A DNA stretch of 21,617 nucleotides from the NCBI GenBank assembly GCA_964424345.1, contig CAYRIK010000034.1, forward strand, positions 1-21,617, written 5' to 3'. Each line of letters opens with the position of its first letter. The first letter of the stretch is position 1. The DNA is from RGIG6307 sp964424345 (GTDB lineage Bacteria > Bacillota > Clostridia > Lachnospirales > Lachnospiraceae). The notes below the pieces were generated by a model. That model searched no databases. It was not told the origin of the DNA and worked only from the letters and a program-made list of their open reading frames with translations. The translations under genes and the position numbers were made by a program. Below, piece after piece: positions 20,078-21,617 of the stretch.

Positions 20078-21617
20078 ATGGATAAAAGAGAATTGGTTAT
20101 TGTCCTTGATTTTGGTGGACAGTACAATCAATTGGTTGCAAGACGTGTCCGTGAATGTAATGTATATTGTGAGATATATTCTTACAAAACAGATATTGCC
20201 AAGATTAAAGCAATGAATCCAAAGGGTATCATTCTTACAGGTGGACCAAACAGCTGTTATGAAGAAGGTGCACCAACTTACAGCAAAGAGCTTTTTGAAC
20301 TTGGAGTTCCAGTACTTGGTTTGTGCTATGGAGCACAGCTTATGAATCATGTATTGGGTGGCCGCGTAGCACGTGCAGATGTGCGTGAATATGGTAAGAC
20401 AGAAGTGTTTGTAGACAATCAGTCTCCATTATTTGGAAATGTAGCACCTACTACAATCTGTTGGATGAGCCATTTTGATTATATTGCAGAAATCGCACCT
20501 GGATTTAAAATTACTGCACATACAGCAGACTGTCCAGTAGCTGCATGTGAAAATACAGAAAAGAATTTATATGCAATTCAGTTCCATCCAGAGGTACTTC
20601 ATACACAGGAAGGAACAAAGATGCTTTACAACTTTGTTCGTGGCGTATGTGGATGTGCAGGCGACTGGGAAATGAATTCTTTCGTAGAAAATTCTATCAA
20701 AGCAATTCGTGAAAAAGTTGGAAATGGTAAGGTATTGTGTGCATTATCAGGCGGTGTAGATTCTTCTGTGGCAGCAGTACTTCTTTCTAAAGCAGTAGGC
20801 GAACAGCTTACATGTGTATTTGTAGATCATGGTTTACTTCGTAAAAACGAAGGCGATGAAGTAGAAGCTATTTTTGGACCTACAGGTAACTATGAATTAA
20901 ACTTCATTCGTGTAAATGCACAGGAAAGATTTTACGAGAAATTAAAAGGTGCAGATGAACCAGAAAAGAAACGTAAAATCATCGGTGAAGAATTTATTCG
21001 TGTATTTGAAGAAGAAGCAAAGAAAATCGGTGCAGTTGATTTCTTAGTACAGGGTACAATTTATCCAGACGTAGTAGAAAGCGGTGTAGGCGGTGAGTCT
21101 GTCGTAATCAAATCACATCACAATGTAGGCGGTCTTCCAGATTATGTAGATTTTAAAGAAATCATCGAGCCACTTCGTGATTTATTCAAAGATGAAGTAA
21201 GAAAAGCAGGTTTAGAGCTTGGTCTTCCAGAGCATCTTGTATTCCGTCAGCCATTCCCAGGTCCAGGACTTGGTGTTCGTATCGTTGGCGAAGTTACTGC
21301 TGAAAAGGTAAAGATTGTACAGGATGCAGATGCAATCTTCCGCGAAGAAATTGCAAATGCAGGTCTTGACCGCAGCATTGGTCAGTATTTTGCAGCACTT
21401 ACAAATATGCGTTCTGTAGGTGTTATGGGTGATGAAAGAACTTATGACTATGCAGTAGCATTGCGTGCAGTAAATACAATCGACTTCATGACAGCAGAAG
21501 CAACAGAAATTCCATTCGCAGTGCTTCAGAAAGTTATGAGCCGTATTATCAATGAAGTAAAAGGCGTAAACCGCGTACTTTATGATTTGACAAGTAAGCC
21601 ACCAGGAACAATTGAGT
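20078..21617 (+). CDS. guaA: GMP synthase (glutamine-hydrolysing), 3' partial
   Basis: GuaA converts XMP, glutamine and ATP to GMP. About 513 residues are visible. The class I glutamine amidotransferase domain (1-190) has the nucleophile Cys in VLGLCYGAQLM and the His-Glu pair in AIQFHPEV. The ATP pyrophosphatase domain has the PP-loop LSGGVDSSVAA. The C-terminal dimer domain shows RQPFPGPGLGVRI and ends at the window edge in SKPPGTIE; the family normally ends PPGTIEWE, so only two or so codons and the stop are missing. GGAGG lies 7 bases before the ATG, and the N-terminus MDKRELVIVLDFGGQYNQL fits homologues. It looks monocistronic as far as seen, with its own strong promoter. Confidence 0.97.
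   Translation, partial: MDKRELVIVLDFGGQYNQLVARRVRECNVYCEIYSYKTDIAKIKAMNPKGIILTGGPNSCYEEGAPTYSKELFELGVPVLGLCYGAQLMNHVLGGRVARADVREYGKTEVFVDNQSPLFGNVAPTTICWMSHFDYIAEIAPGFKITAHTADCPVAACENTEKNLYAIQFHPEVLHTQEGTKMLYNFVRGVCGCAGDWEMNSFVENSIKAIREKVGNGKVLCALSGGVDSSVAAVLLSKAVGEQLTCVFVDHGLLRKNEGDEVEAIFGPTGNYELNFIRVNAQERFYEKLKGADEPEKKRKIIGEEFIRVFEEEAKKIGAVDFLVQGTIYPDVVESGVGGESVVIKSHHNVGGLPDYVDFKEIIEPLRDLFKDEVRKAGLELGLPEHLVFRQPFPGPGLGVRIVGEVTAEKVKIVQDADAIFREEIANAGLDRSIGQYFAALTNMRSVGVMGDERTYDYAVALRAVNTIDFMTAEATEIPFAVLQKVMSRIINEVKGVNRVLYDLTSKPPGTIE

Noticed and set aside
1..21617. CRISPR arrays, tRNA or rRNA genes, insertion sequences, attachment sites
   Set aside because: No regularly spaced repeats, RNA-gene signatures, transposase-like frames or terminal inverted repeats with target duplications were seen.

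Overview
The window looks like the chromosome of an anaerobic, spore-forming Firmicute, most likely a Lachnospiraceae relative (Blautia, Roseburia, Dorea or Lachnoclostridium type). This rests on low-GC codon use, AGGAGG-type ribosome sites, two sporulation regulators (SpoVT, SpoIIID) with sporulation-sigma-like promoters, and a bacterial microcompartment (BMC) operon of clostridial style. It is probably a draft or metagenome assembly, because a 100-N scaffold gap sits in the middle.

Region 1 (1-6471, + strand) is the downstream part of a BMC operon: CoA-acylating aldehyde dehydrogenase (5' end outside the window), a zinc-type alcohol dehydrogenase with an N-terminal encapsulation-like helix, four single-domain shell proteins, the phosphotransacylase PduL, an EutN/CcmL vertex protein, an RnfC/PduS-type Fe-S flavoprotein and the tandem-domain shell protein PduT with its cluster-binding Cys38. 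Together these turn an aldehyde into acyl-CoA and acyl-phosphate (ATP yield) and into alcohol (NAD+ recycling) inside a protein shell, with a possible electron path through the shell. The order matches what I recall of the fucose/rhamnose 1,2-propanediol, glycyl-radical-enzyme BMC (GRM5 type) of Clostridium phytofermentans. The signature dehydratase would lie upstream and is not visible, so the type is an inference.

Region 2 (6472-8580) is the most interesting part. A DeoR-family regulator, preceded by a cluster of TGTGA/TCACA half-sites, overlaps a ParA/MinD-type ATPase gene, which overlaps a gene for a low-complexity Lys/Thr/Ala-rich protein. This looks like a McdA/McdB-like positioning pair dedicated to the microcompartment. 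A bidirectional terminator closes the unit.

Region 3 (8692-12168) holds a convergent histidine phosphatase gene, spoVT with a forespore-type promoter, a structured intergenic stretch, and an LtaS-family lipoteichoic-acid-type polymerase. Region 4 (12103-12642) is an assembly gap flanked by an exact 193-bp duplication. After it comes a YfhO-family membrane protein, likely a partner in decorating the same cell-surface polymer.

Region 5 (15072-21617): a bidirectional terminator separates yfhO from a leftward trkA-trkH potassium uptake operon. That operon shares a divergent control region, with two near-palindromic operators, with a rightward marR-degV pair. Then follow spoIIID with a textbook sigma-E-like promoter, and guaA behind a perfect consensus sigma-A promoter and a leader hairpin beside its ribosome site. 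guaA runs off the right edge only a few codons before its expected end.
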